Position numbers and translations under genes: made by a program
Shown here: in pieces, positions 9,921 through 20,265 of the stretch
How positions within the stretch are numbered: the stretch's first letter is position 1
How the letters are laid out: every line of letters starts with the position of its first letter
Notes under the pieces: generated by a model
The model's input: only the letters and a program-made list of their open reading frames with translations
What the model was told of the DNA's origin: nothing
Databases searched by the model: none
NCBI RefSeq assembly: GCF_914484835.1
Contig: NZ_CAJZAR010000002.1
Location: 405-64,404, forward strand
Length of the DNA: 64,000 nt
Reading direction: 5' to 3'
Source: Paraburkholderia tropica
GTDB taxonomy: Bacteria > Pseudomonadota > Gammaproteobacteria > Burkholderiales > Burkholderiaceae

Positions 9921-11720
9921 ATGAACCGCGATTCCTTCTCCGCCTTGCCCGACGATGCCGCCGCGCTCGTCGACTCCGCTCTCACCGAACACCGCGCCGG
10001 ACGGCTCGACGCCGCGCAGGCGCAATACGAGCGCGCGCTCGCGTGCGATCCGCGCTGCGCGCGCGCCTTGCACTATCTCGGCGTGCTGGCGATGGGCCGC
10101 GGCGAACTCGCGCGCGCGGGCGGGTTCATGGACCGCGCGCTGGCGCTCGACCCCCTCGACGCGGAATGCCTGAGCAATCGCGGCGTGGTCGCGGCGCGCC
10201 TGAACGATCACGTGAGCGCGGCGGCGTTCCAGCGCCAGGCGCTCGCGTTGTCGTCCGATTTCGCCAATGCGCACAACAACCTCGGCAACGCGCTGATCGA
10301 ACTCGGCGATCTCGCGGGCGCGGAGCGTCATTACGGGCGCGCGCGCGAGATCGAACCGCAATCGGCGCATTTCGCCTTCAATCTCGGGCGCGCGCTCGAA
10401 AAGGCGGGCCGCACCGACACCGCCATCGCGCACTATCGCGCGTCGCGCGCGCTGGCGCCGCACGACACGGCCACGCTCATGGCGCTGGGCAAATTGCTGC
10501 GCTCGTCGGGCCAGCACGCGGAGGCGGCCGCCTGTTTCGAGCCGGTCGTCGCGCGCGAGCCGGACAATGCGCACGCGCTGTTCGAACTCGGCTACGCCTA
10601 CGACGCGATGCATCGCTACGACGAGGCGATTCCGCTCTATCGGCGCGCGGCGGCGCTCAAGCCCGAGGCCGCGGGCGTCGTCAACAATCTCGCGTTCGCC
10701 TACACGGCGCTGGCGCGCTACGACGAAGCCGAAACGTACTATCGGCGCGCTCTGGAACTGAACCCCGCGTTGCCGGAATCGCGCTTCCAGCTCGGCATGC
10801 TGTTGCTGCGCCGCCAGGATTACGACGAGGGCTGGCCGCTGTTCGAGGACCGCAAGACCACGACGCTCGGCAAGCCCAACTATCGCAAGCTGCCGCTGCC
10901 TGAATGGCAGGGCGGGCAGGGCGAGCCGCTCGCGGGCAAGCGTTTCCTGATCGCGCGCGAGCAGGGCGTCGGCGATCAGATGCAGTTCGTGCGTTACGCG
11001 CAGTGGCTCGCCGAGCAAGGCGCGCAGGTCGATGCGTGGGTCGCGCCCGAACTGGCCTCGCTGGCGGCGACGGTGCCCGGCGTCGCGCGCGTGCTCGACG
11101 CCGCGCCCAGCGACGCGGCCCTGGCGCGCGACTACGACTACTGGTGCGACGTGATGAGCTTGCCGCTGAAATTCCCCGGTCAGCCGATTTACGCGCCCCC
11201 ATCCTATATGCGCGCCGATCCGGCCCTCGCTGAGATGTGGCGCATGCGCGTGGCGGCGCGCTCGGCGGGCGCGCGGCGGCGCATCGGGCTCGTCTGGGCG
11301 GGCAATCCGCGCCATCATTTCGACGCCTTCCGCTCGCTGTCGCTGACCGCGCTGCTGCCGCTGGCGGCGCTCAAGGGCAATGCGTGGTTCGCGATCCAGA
11401 AGGGCGAGGGCGTCAAGCAGTTGCCCGACGTGGCAGGGCGCTGGCCGCTGCACGCGGTCGGCGACGATCTGCCCGATTTCGCCGCCACGGCCGCGCTGAT
11501 CGAGGCGCTCGATCTCGTGATTACCGTCGATACCTCGGTCGCGCATCTCGCGGGGGCGCTCGGCAAGCCGGTCTGGGTGCTGCTCGCCGCGCAGCCCGAC
11601 TGGCGCTGGGGCATGGGCCGCCGCGACTCGGTCTGGTATCCGTCCGCGCGGCTGTTCCGGCAGACCACGCTCGGCGACTGGCGCGGCGTGGTGGCGGAGC
11701 TGGAGGCCGCGCTGCGCTGA
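9921..11720 (+). CDS. TPR-repeat protein with C-terminal GT9-like glycosyltransferase domain
   Basis: The 599-residue protein has two parts. Residues about 10-290 are at least seven tetratricopeptide repeats of the A-x-x-x-Y-x-x-A-L-x-x-x-P type, for example near ERALACDPRCARALHYLG and YYRRALELNPALPESRFQLG. The C-terminal half (about 320-599) resembles the GT9/ADP-heptose transferase fold, with IGLVWAGNPRHHFD, a VITVDTSVAHLAGALG donor-site-like segment and a WRWGMGRRDSVWYPSARLF stretch. Similar fusions are annotated as TPR-containing glycosyltransferases; the substrate is unknown and a non-catalytic scaffold role cannot be excluded. There is no signal peptide. No glycan-synthesis genes are adjacent. 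The start ATG at 9921 lacks a strong ribosome-binding site, but the TPR array begins soon after it. Confidence 0.8.
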   Translation: MNRDSFSALPDDAAALVDSALTEHRAGRLDAAQAQYERALACDPRCARALHYLGVLAMGRGELARAGGFMDRALALDPLDAECLSNRGVVAARLNDHVSAAAFQRQALALSSDFANAHNNLGNALIELGDLAGAERHYGRAREIEPQSAHFAFNLGRALEKAGRTDTAIAHYRASRALAPHDTATLMALGKLLRSSGQHAEAAACFEPVVAREPDNAHALFELGYAYDAMHRYDEAIPLYRRAAALKPEAAGVVNNLAFAYTALARYDEAETYYRRALELNPALPESRFQLGMLLLRRQDYDEGWPLFEDRKTTTLGKPNYRKLPLPEWQGGQGEPLAGKRFLIAREQGVGDQMQFVRYAQWLAEQGAQVDAWVAPELASLAATVPGVARVLDAAPSDAALARDYDYWCDVMSLPLKFPGQPIYAPPSYMRADPALAEMWRMRVAARSAGARRRIGLVWAGNPRHHFDAFRSLSLTALLPLAALKGNAWFAIQKGEGVKQLPDVAGRWPLHAVGDDLPDFAATAALIEALDLVITVDTSVAHLAGALGKPVWVLLAAQPDWRWGMGRRDSVWYPSARLFRQTTLGDWRGVVAELEAALR

Positions 11721-11775
11721 CAGCGCCCGCGCGCGGGCCTAGAATGCGGACTTCTCATTCGCTCGCCGGTCCCGC

Positions 11776-12732
11776 ATGGAACTCAAATGGCTCGAAGACT
11801 TCGTTTCGCTCGCGGAAACGCATAGTTTCAGCCGCTCGGCCGAGCTGCGGCACGTCACGCAGCCGGCGTTCTCGCGCCGCATCCAGGCGCTCGAAGCGTG
11901 GCTCGGCACGGAACTGATCGACCGTTCGGTTTACCCGACGCGTCTCACACCGGCGGGCCAGGTGTTCTACGAGCAGGCGCTCGCGATGCTCTCGCAGTTC
12001 CACGAGGCGCGCACCTTGTTGCGCGGGCACACGGCCACGCCCGAGGCGACCATCGAATTCGCGGTGCCGCACACGCTGTCGCTCACGTATTTCCCGCGCT
12101 GGCTGCAACGCGTCGAGGCCAAGCTCGGACGCATCCACACGCGGCTGCGCGCGCTCAACGTGCACGATGCCGTGCTCTCGCTCGTGGAAGGCGGCTGCGA
12201 CCTCGTGATGGGCTACCACCATCCGAGCCACCCGGTCACGCTCGATCCGGCGCGCTACGACACGCTCACGCTCGGCATCGAATCGATCAGCCCGTACTCG
12301 GCGCCGCAGCGCGCCGGGCGCGCGCGCTACACGCTGCCGGGCACGCCGGACGCGCCCGCGCCGTATCTCTCCTACACGCCGAACGCCTATCTCGGCCGCA
12401 TGACCGAGGTGATCGTGGCGAACGCGCCTGCGCGGCTCTATCTGGACCGCGTCTACGAAACCGACATGGCCGAAGGGCTCAAGGCGATGGCGCTGGCGGG
12501 CCACGGCATCGCGTTCCTGCCGCACAGCGCGGTCGAGGACGCGGTGGCGCAAGGCAAGCTGATCCGCCTCGATCGCGGCACGCGCGGCTCGCCCGAAGGC
12601 CAGTTCACGCTCGACATGGAAATCCGCCTCTATCGCGACAAGCTCGCCGCGCAAGGCAACGACGCGCGCGAAGCGCTCGTGCGCGCGGTCTGGGACGCGG
12701 TCAGCGACGAACTCGCGCGCAACGGCGCGTAA
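11776..12732 (+). CDS. LysR-family transcriptional regulator
   Basis: This is a 318-residue one-component regulator. Residues 1-60 form the LysR winged helix-turn-helix (LEDFVSLAETHSFSRSAELRHVTQPAFSRRIQALE), followed by a linker and a substrate-binding domain. The sequence layout resembles the HypT/YjiE-type LysR proteins, but I cannot assign an effector. It lies 55 bp after the TPR-glycosyltransferase and 324 bp before gdhA, all on the plus strand, so gdhA control is conceivable but unproven; LysR regulators more often control divergent genes. A hairpin at 12764-12786 follows the stop codon. Confidence 0.88.
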   Translation: MELKWLEDFVSLAETHSFSRSAELRHVTQPAFSRRIQALEAWLGTELIDRSVYPTRLTPAGQVFYEQALAMLSQFHEARTLLRGHTATPEATIEFAVPHTLSLTYFPRWLQRVEAKLGRIHTRLRALNVHDAVLSLVEGGCDLVMGYHHPSHPVTLDPARYDTLTLGIESISPYSAPQRAGRARYTLPGTPDAPAPYLSYTPNAYLGRMTEVIVANAPARLYLDRVYETDMAEGLKAMALAGHGIAFLPHSAVEDAVAQGKLIRLDRGTRGSPEGQFTLDMEIRLYRDKLAAQGNDAREALVRAVWDAVSDELARNGA

Positions 12733-13056
12733 CTGCGTTAATCAGCTATTCACGTAAGCGATGTGCCGCCTGACCCGCAGGCGGCACGCGCCCGCTCGCG
12801 CCCGCTCATGCGCGATCACGCATGATCGCTTGTGATCTCACGCATTCGCGTAGAAGGTCTTTTTCGCGCGCGGCAACAATGCGCGCGGCCGTCCATGCAC
12901 ACCGCGAAAACGCCTGTAAACAGCGGAGCCAGCGACAAGTTTTTTCGACTTTCGACACGTTATGCAAGAAAAGCATGACGCGATGACCAAACGGCATTGG
13001 CATAGACGTGGGCCTTTTCTGACAATGGCACCACTTCTTCGATCGCTGGAGCGTTC
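12733..13056. other. Intergenic region LysR gene-gdhA (324 bp)
   Basis: No gene is evident. A perfect 9-bp hairpin (TGCCGCCTG/CAGGCGGCA, 12764-12786) lies 31 bp after the LysR stop; without a T-run it is a weak terminator candidate. The rest should contain the gdhA promoter, but I could not identify convincing -35/-10 boxes. CTGGAGCG precedes the gdhA ATG. Confidence 0.55.
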
Positions 13057-14358
13057 ATGTCTTCCCAACAGCAGTCTGCAGTGTCTTCGTCGGTTCCGTC
13101 TTACCTTCACGCGGACGATCTCGGTCCGTGGGGCAACTATCTTCGTCAGGTCGATCGCGTCGCGCCGTATCTCGGTTCGCTGTCGCGCTGGCTCGAGACG
13201 CTCAAGCGTCCGAAGCGCATCCTGATCGTCGACTGCCCGATCGAACTCGACAACGGCACCGTGGCGCACTTCGAAGGCTATCGCGTCCAGCACAACGTTT
13301 CGCGTGGTCCCGGCAAGGGCGGCGTGCGTTATCACCAGGACGTTACGTTGTCCGAAGTGATGGCGCTGTCCGCGTGGATGTCGGTGAAGAACGCGGCCGT
13401 GAACGTGCCGTACGGCGGCGCGAAGGGCGGTATCCGCGTCGATCCGCGCACGCTGTCGCGTGGTGAGCTCGAGCGCGTGACGCGCCGCTACACCAGCGAG
13501 ATCGGCATCATCATCGGACCGAACACCGACATTCCTGCGCCGGACGTCAACACGAACGAGCAGATCATGGCGTGGATGATGGACACGTACTCGATGAACC
13601 AGGGCCAGACGGCCACGGGCGTCGTGACCGGCAAGCCCATCTCGCTCGGCGGCTCGCTCGGCCGCAAGGAAGCGACGGGCCGCGGCGTGTTCGTGGTCGG
13701 CTGCGAAGCGGCGCGCCGCAAGGGTCTGTCGATCGAAGGCGCGCGCATCGCCGTGCAGGGCTTCGGCAACGTGGGCGGCATCGCGGCCCGCCTGTTCCAG
13801 GAAGCCGGCTCGAAGATCGTCGCCGTGCAGGATCACACCGGCTCGATCTACAAGTCGACGGGTCTCGACGCAGCCGCGCTGCTCGAACACGTCGCGAAGA
13901 CGGGCGGCGTGGCGGGCTTCGCGGGCGCCGACATGCTCGGCAACGACGAATTCTGGACCATCGAAACCGACATCCTGATTCCGGCCGCGCTGGAAAACCA
14001 GATCACCGAGCACAACGCCGGCAAGATCCGCACGAAGATCATCGTGGAAGGCGCGAACGGCCCGACCACGACGGCCGCCGACGACATCCTGCACGACAAG
14101 GGCGTGCTCGTGATCCCGGACGTGGTGGCGAACGCGGGCGGCGTGACGGTTTCGTACTTCGAATGGGTGCAGGACTTCTCGAGCTTCTTCTGGACCGAAG
14201 GCGAGATCAACGAGCGTCTCGAACGTGTGATGCGCGAAGCGTTCACGGCGGTCTGGCAGGTGTCGAGCGAGCAGGGTGTGTCGATGCGTACCGCAGCGTT
14301 TATCGTGGCGTGCAAGCGCATCCTGATGGCACGCGAAATGCGCGGCCTGTATCCCTGA
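13057..14358 (+). CDS. gdhA: Glutamate dehydrogenase (Glu/Leu/Phe/Val dehydrogenase family)
   Basis: The enzyme interconverts glutamate and 2-oxoglutarate plus ammonium using NAD(P). The 433-residue length matches the small hexameric class. Residues visible are the substrate-binding [11 protein letters not shown] segment (about 86-96), the catalytic lysine K123 within PYGGAKGGI, and the Rossmann motif GFGNVGG near residue 235 followed by the adenine-ribose-binding region. The EGANGPTT segment near 330 is also typical. Cofactor preference cannot be read reliably. The gene is followed by a terminator (14457) and by the glutamate/aspartate transporter operon, a functional grouping around glutamate. 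Confidence 0.95.
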   Translation: MSSQQQSAVSSSVPSYLHADDLGPWGNYLRQVDRVAPYLGSLSRWLETLKRPKRILIVDCPIELDNGTVAHFEGYRVQHNVSRGPGKGGVRYHQDVTLSEVMALSAWMSVKNAAVNVPYGGAKGGIRVDPRTLSRGELERVTRRYTSEIGIIIGPNTDIPAPDVNTNEQIMAWMMDTYSMNQGQTATGVVTGKPISLGGSLGRKEATGRGVFVVGCEAARRKGLSIEGARIAVQGFGNVGGIAARLFQEAGSKIVAVQDHTGSIYKSTGLDAAALLEHVAKTGGVAGFAGADMLGNDEFWTIETDILIPAALENQITEHNAGKIRTKIIVEGANGPTTTAADDILHDKGVLVIPDVVANAGGVTVSYFEWVQDFSSFFWTEGEINERLERVMREAFTAVWQVSSEQGVSMRTAAFIVACKRILMAREMRGLYP

Positions 14359-14456
14359 TTCACGAATCTTTCCGGCTTGCCGCATGGCGCCCGTTCGGGC
14401 GGCCCATGCGAGCGGCATCGGTACAAAATACGTGCGGCCTACCCAGGCCGCGCGTC

Positions 14457-14496
14457 AAGGCGGACGGTCTCCACAAGAGGCCGTCCGCCTTTTCTT
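14457..14496 (+). terminator. Terminator downstream of gdhA
   Basis: An 11-bp stem (AAGGCGGACGG paired with CCGTCCGCCTT) with an inner TCTC/GAG partial pairing is followed by TTCTTTT. Confidence 0.8.
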
Positions 14497-14604
14497 TTGG
14501 GGTTTCCAGACGGGTCTTACCGCGGGCCTTCCCGCGTGGTTTCCGCGAGTTTTCCCTATGGCATCCGTATGTGCGGCAAGCCCTACACGCGCGCGCGTGC
14601 GCGC

Positions 14605-14632
14605 TTACAACGCCAGGGTCCGTCTATATACT
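14605..14632 (+). promoter_or_regulatory. Predicted gltI promoter
   Basis: A -35 box TTACAA (14605-14610) and a -10 box TATACT (14627-14632) are 16 bp apart in a locally AT-rich stretch. Transcription would start near 14639, giving a short leader before the gltI ATG at 14687. Confidence 0.55.
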
Positions 14633-14686
14633 TTCAAAATAATTACTTTGCTACACTGGCCGCGATTCTTGCAAAGGAGATCACAG

Positions 14687-15580
14687 ATGAAAATCAAAAA
14701 GGCCGCGCTCGTTCTCGCCACTCTCGGTTTGGTCGCCGCGAGTGCCCAGGCGCAGGACTCGGGGACGCTGAAAAAAATCAAGGACACCGGCGTCATTTCG
14801 CTGGGCCACCGCGAATCGTCGATCCCGTTTTCCTACTATGACGACAAGCAGAACGTGATCGGCTACTCGCAGGACTTCGCGATGAAAATCGTCGAAGCCG
14901 TGAAGCAGAAGCTGAACATGCCGAACCTCAAGGTCAAGATGGTTCCGATCACGTCGCAGAACCGCATTCCGCTCGTGCAGAACGGCACGGTCGACATCGA
15001 ATGCGGCTCGACCACGAACAACGCGGAACGCCAGCAGCAAGCTGCGTTCACGAACACGATTTTCGTGATCGGCACGCGTCTGATGACCAAGAAGGATTCG
15101 GGCATCAAGGATTTCGCCGACCTCAAGGGCAAGACCGTCGTGACGACGGCGGGCACGACCTCCGAGCGTCTGCTGCGCAAGATGAACCAGGACAAGAGCC
15201 TGGGCATGAACATCATCAGCGCGAAGGACCATGGCGAGTCGTTCCTGACGCTCTCCACGGGCCGCGCGGTCGCGTTCATGATGGACGATGCACTGCTCGC
15301 GGGCGAGCGCGCGAAGTCGAACAATCCGGGCGATTTCGTGATCGTCGGTACGCCGCAATCGCGTGAAGCCTACGGCTGCATGCTGCGCAAGAACGACCCC
15401 GAGTTCAAGAAGGTTGCCGACGACGCGATCGCCAAGGTCGAGACCTCGGGCGAAGCCGACGCGATCTACAAGAAGTGGTTCGAGTCGCCGATTCCGCCGA
15501 AGGGTCTCAACCTGAACTTCCCGGAAAGCGAAGACATGAAGGCGCTCTACAAGAGCCCCAACGACAAGGCCATCGACTAA
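14687..15580 (+). CDS. gltI: Glutamate/aspartate ABC transporter substrate-binding protein
   Basis: This is the periplasmic binding protein of the GltIJKL importer for acidic amino acids. The 297-residue precursor starts with a Sec signal peptide (MKIKKAALVLATLGLVAASAQA) with likely cleavage before QDSG. The mature part is a family-3 solute-binding protein: LGHRESSIPFSYYDDKQNVIGYSQD near the N-terminus, ECGSTTNNAERQ in the ligand cleft, and AGTTSERLL. The reading frame extends upstream, but the ATG at 14687 has AAAGGAGA at good spacing and yields the signal peptide. The permease and ATPase genes follow, after an intrinsic terminator at 15614 that probably lowers their expression relative to this protein. 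Confidence 0.95.
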   Translation: MKIKKAALVLATLGLVAASAQAQDSGTLKKIKDTGVISLGHRESSIPFSYYDDKQNVIGYSQDFAMKIVEAVKQKLNMPNLKVKMVPITSQNRIPLVQNGTVDIECGSTTNNAERQQQAAFTNTIFVIGTRLMTKKDSGIKDFADLKGKTVVTTAGTTSERLLRKMNQDKSLGMNIISAKDHGESFLTLSTGRAVAFMMDDALLAGERAKSNNPGDFVIVGTPQSREAYGCMLRKNDPEFKKVADDAIAKVETSGEADAIYKKWFESPIPPKGLNLNFPESEDMKALYKSPNDKAID

Positions 15581-15613
15581 GTCCGGTCGCAGCTTTGACC
15601 AGCGTTTAGAACG

Positions 15614-15647
15614 GAACGGAAGAAGCGGCGCTTCTTCCGTTCTTTTT
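15614..15647 (+). terminator. Intrinsic terminator/attenuator between gltI and gltJ
   Basis: A perfect 13-bp stem (15614-15626 with 15630-15642), three-base loop and five T residues form a strong terminator inside the glt operon. Only 14 bp separate it from the gltJ start codon, and no separate promoter fits there, so the permease genes must be expressed by read-through. Confidence 0.85.
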
Positions 15648-15661
15648 GTTGGAGTCTCTTC

Positions 15662-16402
15662 ATGTCCTATCACTGGAACTGGGGCATCTTGCTCAGCCCG
15701 GTCTCGACGGGCGAACCCACGACCTACCTCGGCTGGCTCATTTCGGGTCTCTGGGTGACGGTGTCGGTTTCGCTGTGCGCGTGGGTTATCGCGCTCATCG
15801 TCGGTTCGATCTTCGGCGTGCTGCGCACGGTGCCGAACACATTCCTCGCGGGTCTCGGCACGGTCTACGTGGCGATCTTCCGCAATATTCCGCTGATCGC
15901 GCAGTTCTTTATCTGGTACTTCGTGTTGCCGGAAATCCTGCCGCCCTCGATCGGCAACGCGTTCAAGCAACTGCCGCCCGGCGTGCAGTTCTTCTCGGCG
16001 TCGGTGATCTGTCTCGGCCTGTTCACGGCCGCGCGCGTGTGCGAGCAGGTGCGCTCGGGCATCAACGCGCTGCCGCGCGGCCAGCGCGCCGCCGGTCTCG
16101 CGATGGGCTTCACGCAATGGCAGACATACCGCTACGTGCTGCTGCCGGTCGCGTACCGCATCATCGTGCCGCCGCTCACCTCCGAGTTCCTGAACATCTT
16201 CAAGAACTCGGCGGTCGCGTCGACAATCGGTCTGCTCGATCTTTCGGCGCAGGCGCGCCAGCTCGTCGACTACACGGCGCAAACCTATGAGTCGTTCATC
16301 TCGGTCACGCTCGCCTATGTGCTGATCAACCTGATCGTCATGATGCTGATGCGCTGGGTCGAAGCGAAAAGCCGGCTGCCAGGCTATATCGGAGGCAAGT
16401 GA
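15662..16402 (+). CDS. gltJ: Glutamate/aspartate ABC transporter permease GltJ
   Basis: This is an inner-membrane subunit of the acidic amino-acid importer. The 246-residue protein is a HisM-type permease with about five membrane helices, starting with [28 protein letters not shown]. The cytoplasmic coupling (EAA) loop is visible around [36 protein letters not shown]. The longer N-terminal loop ([20 protein letters not shown]) is typical of GltJ compared with GltK. Its stop codon overlaps the gltK start by one base, implying translational coupling. Confidence 0.94.
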   Translation: MSYHWNWGILLSPVSTGEPTTYLGWLISGLWVTVSVSLCAWVIALIVGSIFGVLRTVPNTFLAGLGTVYVAIFRNIPLIAQFFIWYFVLPEILPPSIGNAFKQLPPGVQFFSASVICLGLFTAARVCEQVRSGINALPRGQRAAGLAMGFTQWQTYRYVLLPVAYRIIVPPLTSEFLNIFKNSAVASTIGLLDLSAQARQLVDYTAQTYESFISVTLAYVLINLIVMMLMRWVEAKSRLPGYIGGK

Positions 16403-17075
16403 TGCATCATTTCGACTGGAGCGGTATTCCGGGCGCACTGCCTACGTTGTGGACCGGCGCCATCGTCACGTTCAAGATCACGGTCTGCGCGATCGTGGTG
16501 GGCGTTCTCTGGGGCACGCTGCTCGCGCTCATGCGGCTCTCGGGCGTGAAGCCGCTCGAGTGGTTCTCGAAGGGCTACGTCACGGTGTTCCGCTCGATTC
16601 CGCTCGTGATGGTTCTGCTGTGGTTCTTCCTGATCGTGCCGCAGGTGCTGCAGAATCTGCTGGGCCTTTCGCCCGACATCGACATTCGCCTCGCGTCCGC
16701 GATGATCGCGTTCTCGCTGTTCGAGGCCGCGTATTATTCGGAAATCATCCGCGCGGGCATTCAGGCGGTGCCGCGCGGGCAGGTGAACGCGTCGTTCGCG
16801 CTCGGCATGCGCTACGGCCAGGCGATGCGCTTCGTGGTGCTGCCGCAGGCGTTTCGCGCGATGGTGCCGCTGCTGCTCACGCAGGCCATCGTGCTCTTTC
16901 AGGACACCTCGCTCGTCTACGTGATCAGCCTCGCCGACTTCTTCCGCACGTCCGCCAATATCGGTGACCGTGACGGGACGATGGTCGAGATGGTACTGTT
17001 CGCGGGCGCATGCTATTTCGTGATCTGCGTGATCGCGTCGAGCCTTGTGAAAGGTCTTCAGAAAAAGGTCGCAAG

Positions 17076-17079
<4 letters not shown>
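16402..17079 (+). CDS. gltK: Glutamate/aspartate ABC transporter permease GltK
   Basis: This is the second membrane subunit of the acidic amino-acid importer. The 225-residue protein has five predicted helices (for example [29 protein letters not shown]) and an EAA loop around [30 protein letters not shown]. The ATG at 16402 overlaps the gltJ stop by one base (TGATG); a GTG two codons-worth upstream at 16399 is possible but unnecessary. The 3' end overlaps gltL by four bases (ATGA). It would form a heterodimeric channel with GltJ. Confidence 0.94.
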
Positions 17080-17801
<722 letters not shown>

Positions 17802-17864
17802 TGCGTTGGGCCCGCGCCGGTTTTATCGGCGCGGGTTCGCACTTGCAGCAGCACGGCGGTTCAT

Positions 17865-17905
17865 GAAAAAAGCCGCGCGGCCCTTTGGGCTTGCGCGGCT
17901 TTTTT
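17865..17905. terminator. Bidirectional terminator between gltL and the yafJ-like gene
   Basis: The stem GCCGCGC/GCGCGGC with inner GGCCC/GGGCT pairing is flanked by six A residues and six T residues. It separates convergent genes. Confidence 0.85.
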
Positions 17906-17953
17906 GCGTGCGTGATCGGCGATGCGCGATGTTGCGCTGACGAAATCGCGGCC

Positions 17954-18874
17954 TTATTCGCCCCAGCTTTGCAGCGCGGCGACCGCTTCCGGGTCGACGG
18001 CGCCGGGCTGCTGCGCGCACGGCGACACGCGCGAGGCGCTCGCCGACGCGTCCAGCGACGGATTCTTGAGCTTGTCGAGCACCTTCTGCGGCACCGGCAC
18101 GCTGGTCTGCGCAACGACTTCGCCGTGCTGGAACATCAGCAGGTCGCCGGGCGCGAAACGCGTCCAGACTTCGTTGTCGGTGAGCGGCGCGGTGGCGATC
18201 ACGGCCACGCGGTCCTCGGGCGTCGTGTATTTCGCGAAGTCGATCGACACGTCGGCATCGACGAGATGCGCGGTGGAGAACGGCCAGCGCCGCACCAGAT
18301 AGTAAAGATGCGTGGAGCAGTGCGCGAACAGCGCCTGGCCGTTCGACATCAGAAAATTGAATACGCCGAACTGCGTGATCTCGCGCGTGAGCGATTCGAG
18401 CGTCGCGAACAGTTCTTCGAGCGGCGGCTGCGAATTCGGAAACGCCTTGCGCAGCCCTTGTAGCAGCAGGCAGAACGCGCGTTCGCTGTCGGTGGTGCCG
18501 ACCGGCTGATAGACGCCCGACATCACCGGATTGAAGTCCTGCAGGTCGCCGTTGTGCGCGAAGATCCAGTGGCGGCCCCACAGCTCGCGCTGGAACGGAT
18601 GGCTGTTCTCCAGCGCGCAACTGCCCTGGGTGGCCTTGCGGATATGCGCGATGGTATTGCGCGACTTGATGGGGTAGTTCTTCACCATCTCGGCGATGGG
18701 CGAGCGCGCCGATGCCTGATTGTCGATGAAGAGGCGGCAGGCCTTGTCCTCGAAGAACGCGATCCCCCAGCCGTCGGCGTGGTGATCAGTGGCGCCGCCG
18801 CGCGCCGCGAATCCTGTGAAGGAGAACGTGACGTCCGTCGGCGCGGCGCAGTTCATTCCGAGAAGTTGGCACAT
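17954..18874 (-). CDS. Class II glutamine amidotransferase (YafJ-like)
   Basis: The 306-residue protein belongs to the stand-alone class II glutamine amidotransferase group (YafJ/DUF family). Members hydrolyse an amide or gamma-glutamyl bond through an N-terminal cysteine nucleophile. Here the product starts Met-Cys-Gln-Leu-Leu-Gly, so Cys2 becomes the N-terminal nucleophile after Met removal; that fixes the start at 18874 rather than an upstream in-frame codon. Other GATase II features are [19 protein letters not shown] and [10 protein letters not shown]. No synthase domain follows, so the ammonia acceptor is unknown. The 3' part (about 255-306) is Ala/Ser/Pro rich. It is divergent from pyrC. 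Confidence 0.9.
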   Translation of the reverse strand: MCQLLGMNCAAPTDVTFSFTGFAARGGATDHHADGWGIAFFEDKACRLFIDNQASARSPIAEMVKNYPIKSRNTIAHIRKATQGSCALENSHPFQRELWGRHWIFAHNGDLQDFNPVMSGVYQPVGTTDSERAFCLLLQGLRKAFPNSQPPLEELFATLESLTREITQFGVFNFLMSNGQALFAHCSTHLYYLVRRWPFSTAHLVDADVSIDFAKYTTPEDRVAVIATAPLTDNEVWTRFAPGDLLMFQHGEVVAQTSVPVPQKVLDKLKNPSLDASASASRVSPCAQQPGAVDPEAVAALQSWGE

Positions 18875-19209
18875 GGTGCTGGTGTCGTGCTGCGGGCGAA
18901 GCTGGGCGCGTGACCCGGTACAATGATGATTTTCCAAGCATATCACCGGCCCGCTGCGCGCCAATACGAAATTTGTCGGATGCTTTCCGGCCCGGCTCAC
19001 AAGGCCGCCGCGCGGGCATCGGCGATGCGCGTCAGGTCGGGCGCTGTCGTGCGCACGCGACGCCTTGCGTTATCGAGGCGCGATCGAACCTCGGCGCACG
19101 CCGCCGCGCGCCGTTACGTGCCGTTACGCGCAGTTACGATATGCCTGGAAGGTACGGAAAGCCGCCGCCGGCGCTCCGATCGATCCCTAGCCGCGCCTCA
19201 CATCACGCC
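18875..19209. other. Divergent intergenic region yafJ-like gene/pyrC (335 bp)
   Basis: No gene is evident. The notable structure is three GTTACG hexamers at exactly 10-bp spacing (19113-19138), 72-97 bp upstream of the pyrC start. A plus-strand TACAAT lies at about 18920 without a good -35 partner. Promoters for both flanking genes must lie here. Confidence 0.55.
19113..19138. repeat. Three GTTACG hexamers at 10-bp spacing upstream of pyrC
   Basis: GTTACG occurs at 19113-19118, 19123-19128 and 19133-19138. Ten-base spacing places the copies on one face of the helix, as expected for cooperative protein binding. The same hexamer forms the palindrome in the purB leader. Confidence 0.55.
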
Positions 19210-20265
19210 ATGAACGCTTCTTCCCCCACGACCCTCACGCTCTCCCGCCCCGACGACTGGCACCTCCACGTGCGCGACGGCGCGATGCTGGCGGCGGTCC
19301 TGCCGCACACGGCGCGCCAGTTCGGCCGCGCGATCATCATGCCGAACCTCAAGCCGCCGGTCACGACGACCGAGCTGGCCGCCGCGTATCGCGACCGCAT
19401 TCTCGCGGCGCTGCCCGCGGGCATGAAGTTCGAGCCGCTGATGACGCTGTATCTGACCGACAACACGCCGCCCGAGGAAATCCGCCGCGCGAAGGCGAGC
19501 GGGTTCGTGCACGGCGTGAAGCTGTATCCGGCGGGCGCGACCACGAATTCGGACGCGGGCGTGACCGACATCCGCAAGTGCGCGAAAACGCTCGAAGCGA
19601 TGCAGGAAGTGGGCATGCCGCTGCTCGTGCACGGCGAGGTGACGAGCGCCGACATCGACCTGTTCGACCGCGAGAAGGTCTTCATCGACCGCGTGATGAC
19701 GCCGCTGCGCCGCGATTTCCCGGGCCTGAAGGTGGTGTTCGAGCACATCACGACGAAGGACGCCGTCGATTACATCCGCGCCGATAACGCCGCGCCCGGC
19801 CTGCTCGGCGCGACCATCACGGCGCACCATCTGCTCTACAACCGCAACGCGATTTTCCAGGGCGGCATCCGTCCGCACTATTACTGCCTGCCGGTTCTCA
19901 AGCGCGAGACGCATCGCGTGGCGCTGGTCGAAGCGGCCACGTCGGGCGACGCGCGCTTCTTCCTCGGCACCGACAGCGCGCCGCACGCGAAGGGCCTGAA
20001 GGAGCACGCCTGCGGCTGCGCGGGCTGCTACACGGCGCTCCACGCGCTGGAGCTTTACGCCGAAGCGTTCGACAACGCGGGCGCGCTCGACAAGCTCGAA
20101 GGCTTCGCGAGCTTCTTCGGCGCGGACTTCTACGGCCTGCCGCACAGCGCCGAAAAGGTCACGCTGCGTCGCGAAGACTGGACGCTGCCCGCCGAAGTGC
20201 TGGCCGGCGATGTGCCGGTCGTGCCGCTGCGCGGCGGCGAGACGATCGGCTGGAAGCTGGTTTGA
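19210..20265 (+). CDS. pyrC: Dihydroorotase
   Basis: PyrC cyclises N-carbamoyl-aspartate to dihydroorotate in pyrimidine biosynthesis. The 351-residue protein is the class II (E. coli-type) homodimeric zinc enzyme. The metal-binding [10 protein letters not shown] motif lies near residue 15, [10 protein letters not shown] contains the carboxylated bridging lysine, HGEV and FEHITT supply histidine ligands, and [13 protein letters not shown] carries the catalytic aspartate region. The ATG at 19210 gives the usual N-terminus; the longer upstream frame has no family similarity. The following gene overlaps its stop codon. Upstream lie three phased GTTACG repeats. Confidence 0.96.
   Translation: MNASSPTTLTLSRPDDWHLHVRDGAMLAAVLPHTARQFGRAIIMPNLKPPVTTTELAAAYRDRILAALPAGMKFEPLMTLYLTDNTPPEEIRRAKASGFVHGVKLYPAGATTNSDAGVTDIRKCAKTLEAMQEVGMPLLVHGEVTSADIDLFDREKVFIDRVMTPLRRDFPGLKVVFEHITTKDAVDYIRADNAAPGLLGATITAHHLLYNRNAIFQGGIRPHYYCLPVLKRETHRVALVEAATSGDARFFLGTDSAPHAKGLKEHACGCAGCYTALHALELYAEAFDNAGALDKLEGFASFFGADFYGLPHSAEKVTLRREDWTLPAEVLAGDVPVVPLRGGETIGWKLV

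Larger units (their letters stand above)
14359..14686. other. Intergenic region gdhA-gltI (328 bp)
   Basis: The first half carries the gdhA terminator (14457-14496). The second half holds a predicted gltI promoter (14605-14632) and the AAAGGAGA ribosome-binding site of gltI. No gene is visible. Confidence 0.6.

Noticed and set aside
14652..14674. Possible sigma-54 promoter (TGGC ... TTGCA) upstream of gltI
   Set aside because: The spacing between GG and GC is 11 instead of 10 and the element is too close to the start codon; a sigma-70-like promoter further upstream fits better.
14681..16438. A 585-codon minus-strand open frame across gltI and gltJ
   Set aside because: No domain, no ribosome-binding site, and it would cover the strong gltI terminator and two conserved transporter genes.
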